Notes under the pieces: model-generated
Told to the model about the DNA's origin: nothing
Seen by the model: the letters and a program-made list of their open reading frames with translations, nothing else
The model's database searches: none
Source: Larimichthys crocea
Taxonomy: Eukaryota; Chordata; Actinopteri; Sciaenidae
Reading direction: 5' to 3'
Assembly (NCBI RefSeq): GCF_000972845.2
Contig: NC_040019.1
Location: 11,733,001 to 11,797,000 of the forward strand
DNA: 64,000 nucleotides
Shown here: positions 62,876 through 64,000 of the stretch, piece after piece
How positions within the stretch are numbered: the stretch's first letter is position 1
Layout of the letters: each line of letters opens with the position of its first letter
Program-made: the position numbers and the translations under genes

Positions 62876-64000
62876 CTGGAGGGGAAAAAAAAGAAAAGAG
62901 ACATGAGTTCTGTGACAGTAAACATTCTTCGTGTAGTCTGTATTTCAAACCTTAAATCATCCACAGACATGTCTGAAACAAACTTATCTCCTCTCCCGTA
63001 AGCAAAACAGAATCTCTCTGGGCAGAAGTAATGAGGCTGAAGAGAAGTGAGGGGCTGCTGACATTCAAATATTTGATCCAGTTCATCTTTGGTTACAAAA
63101 TGATTAATTTAATAACTACAGCATAGGAAATATTAGTCATGAAGGTTATCTGCAGCTGTTCTAAATCAACACAGACTGTTCACTTCTGTTCCAACATCCC
63201 GCTGTCAATAAAAACATTCACAGGAAACAAACTGCTGGTTACATCTCAAGATTTCACACTCAGCTCTTGAAAAAGGAGCAGCTCTTATTCTTACTGAGGA
63301 TTAGATGGAAGATGGCGTCTCTCACGTGTATGATATGAAGCTACAGTCAGAAGAAGCTAGCTTGGCAAAAAGACTGGAAACCGAGGGAGGAGCAGCTTCT
63401 CCGGCTCTGTCTGAAGAGGTAATGTTCAGGTCTGGTTCCAGGCTGGGCTAGCAGTTTCCCCTCGTTTCAAGTCTTTATGCTAAGCTAAGCTACCGGGTTG
63501 TGGCTTCATACTTAAAAGATACATGTGATAGTGGCATCAATCTAACTCCAGAAAGTAAATTAGCGTATTTCTTTGAGTGAGTTATATTTTTTCAATACCT
63601 TACTTTGAGTTTTTTTCTTAAATTTTCCTAAAAATGTAACAGAAGAAGTCATCCATCTCAAATATTCACTCTTGCAACACAGTATGCATATCTAAAGTAG
63701 TAAATGTCTATTTAAAGAATAAGTAAATAGGACTACGAGTCTGACCGTGTAATCAACATCACCTTTTACCTTCCTGCCTGTCACAGGATTGAGGCGTGAC
63801 AGGAGGACTTCTTCCCATCACTGGTTCATTTTAGTAAATCATTGATTGAACCTGGGTTACTCTGGAGCAGTTGAATGTGAGAATACGTCACTGGTTTAGT
63901 AAACACACGGCGGTTTGCTGTCGTCTGAGGCTAAACTAGCAGCAGGTGCTCTTTAATGACAGGCGACAGCTGTACACACACACACCCATCGGTCCCGAAA
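62876..64000 (-). other. mtrex: mtrex intron (5' part of the gene lies beyond the window)
   Basis: No exon recognised. A palindromic-family repeat lies at about 63290-63560 (GCTAGCTTGGCAAAAAGACT ... TCTTTATGCTAAGCTAAGCT). The remainder is A/T-rich, with a short CA run near 63974-63985. Confidence 0.6.
63290..63560. repeat. Palindromic-family repeat in an mtrex intron
   Basis: Both arms are recognisable: GAGGATTAGATGGAAGATGG...GACTGGAAACC on the left and TTTCAAGTCTTTATGCTAAG...GGCATCAATCTAACTC on the right, reverse-related as in 29632-30104. Confidence 0.65.

Overview
The window is vertebrate genomic DNA, almost certainly from a ray-finned (probably spiny-rayed) fish. It carries multi-exon genes with GT-AG introns, abundant (CA)n microsatellites, a teleost-type tRNA-derived SINE, hAT-type elements and many dispersed A/T-rich fish repeats. 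I see no bacterial operon, CRISPR array, phage or plasmid feature.

Three genuine protein genes can be read exon by exon. (1) csgalnact1, plus strand, seven coding exons from 10703 to 29557, encodes chondroitin sulfate N-acetylgalactosaminyltransferase 1, a Golgi type II membrane enzyme (591 residues). (2) plpp1, plus strand, 46881 to 59762, encodes phospholipid phosphatase 1 (LPP1). It has two alternative second exons, 2a and 2b, that are in the same phase and encode alternative versions of the same segment, giving 282- or 281-residue isoforms. (3) The last four coding exons of mtrex (SKIV2L2/Mtr4, the nuclear exosome helicase) lie on the minus strand from 62875 to 61229, and the rest of the gene is beyond the right edge. 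plpp1 and mtrex are convergent neighbours, as in the human genome.

Layout: 1-10702 is upstream of csgalnact1 and holds a SINE, microsatellites and dispersed repeats, with no convincing gene. 10703-31374 is csgalnact1 with large repeat-bearing introns and a 3' UTR containing a fold-back repeat. About 31.4-46.3 kb is an intergenic island of decayed mobile DNA: a second SINE copy, an unidentified coding remnant, a broken hAT transposase, a non-autonomous hAT element with a perfect 8-bp target-site duplication, a second composite hAT-like element, and a broken HIPK-like kinase gene. 46.3-60.9 kb is plpp1 and 61.2-64 kb is the 3' part of mtrex.

The genes do not form a pathway: one builds chondroitin sulfate in the Golgi, one dephosphorylates lipid phosphates at the cell surface, and one unwinds nuclear RNA. 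The most interesting points are the plpp1 alternative exon pair, a repeat pair in opposite orientation about 29 kb apart in introns of two different genes, the fold-back repeat in the csgalnact1 3' UTR, the nested hAT elements sharing an internal module, the kinase pseudogene, and an unrecognised coding remnant. I did not find a clear previously undescribed system.
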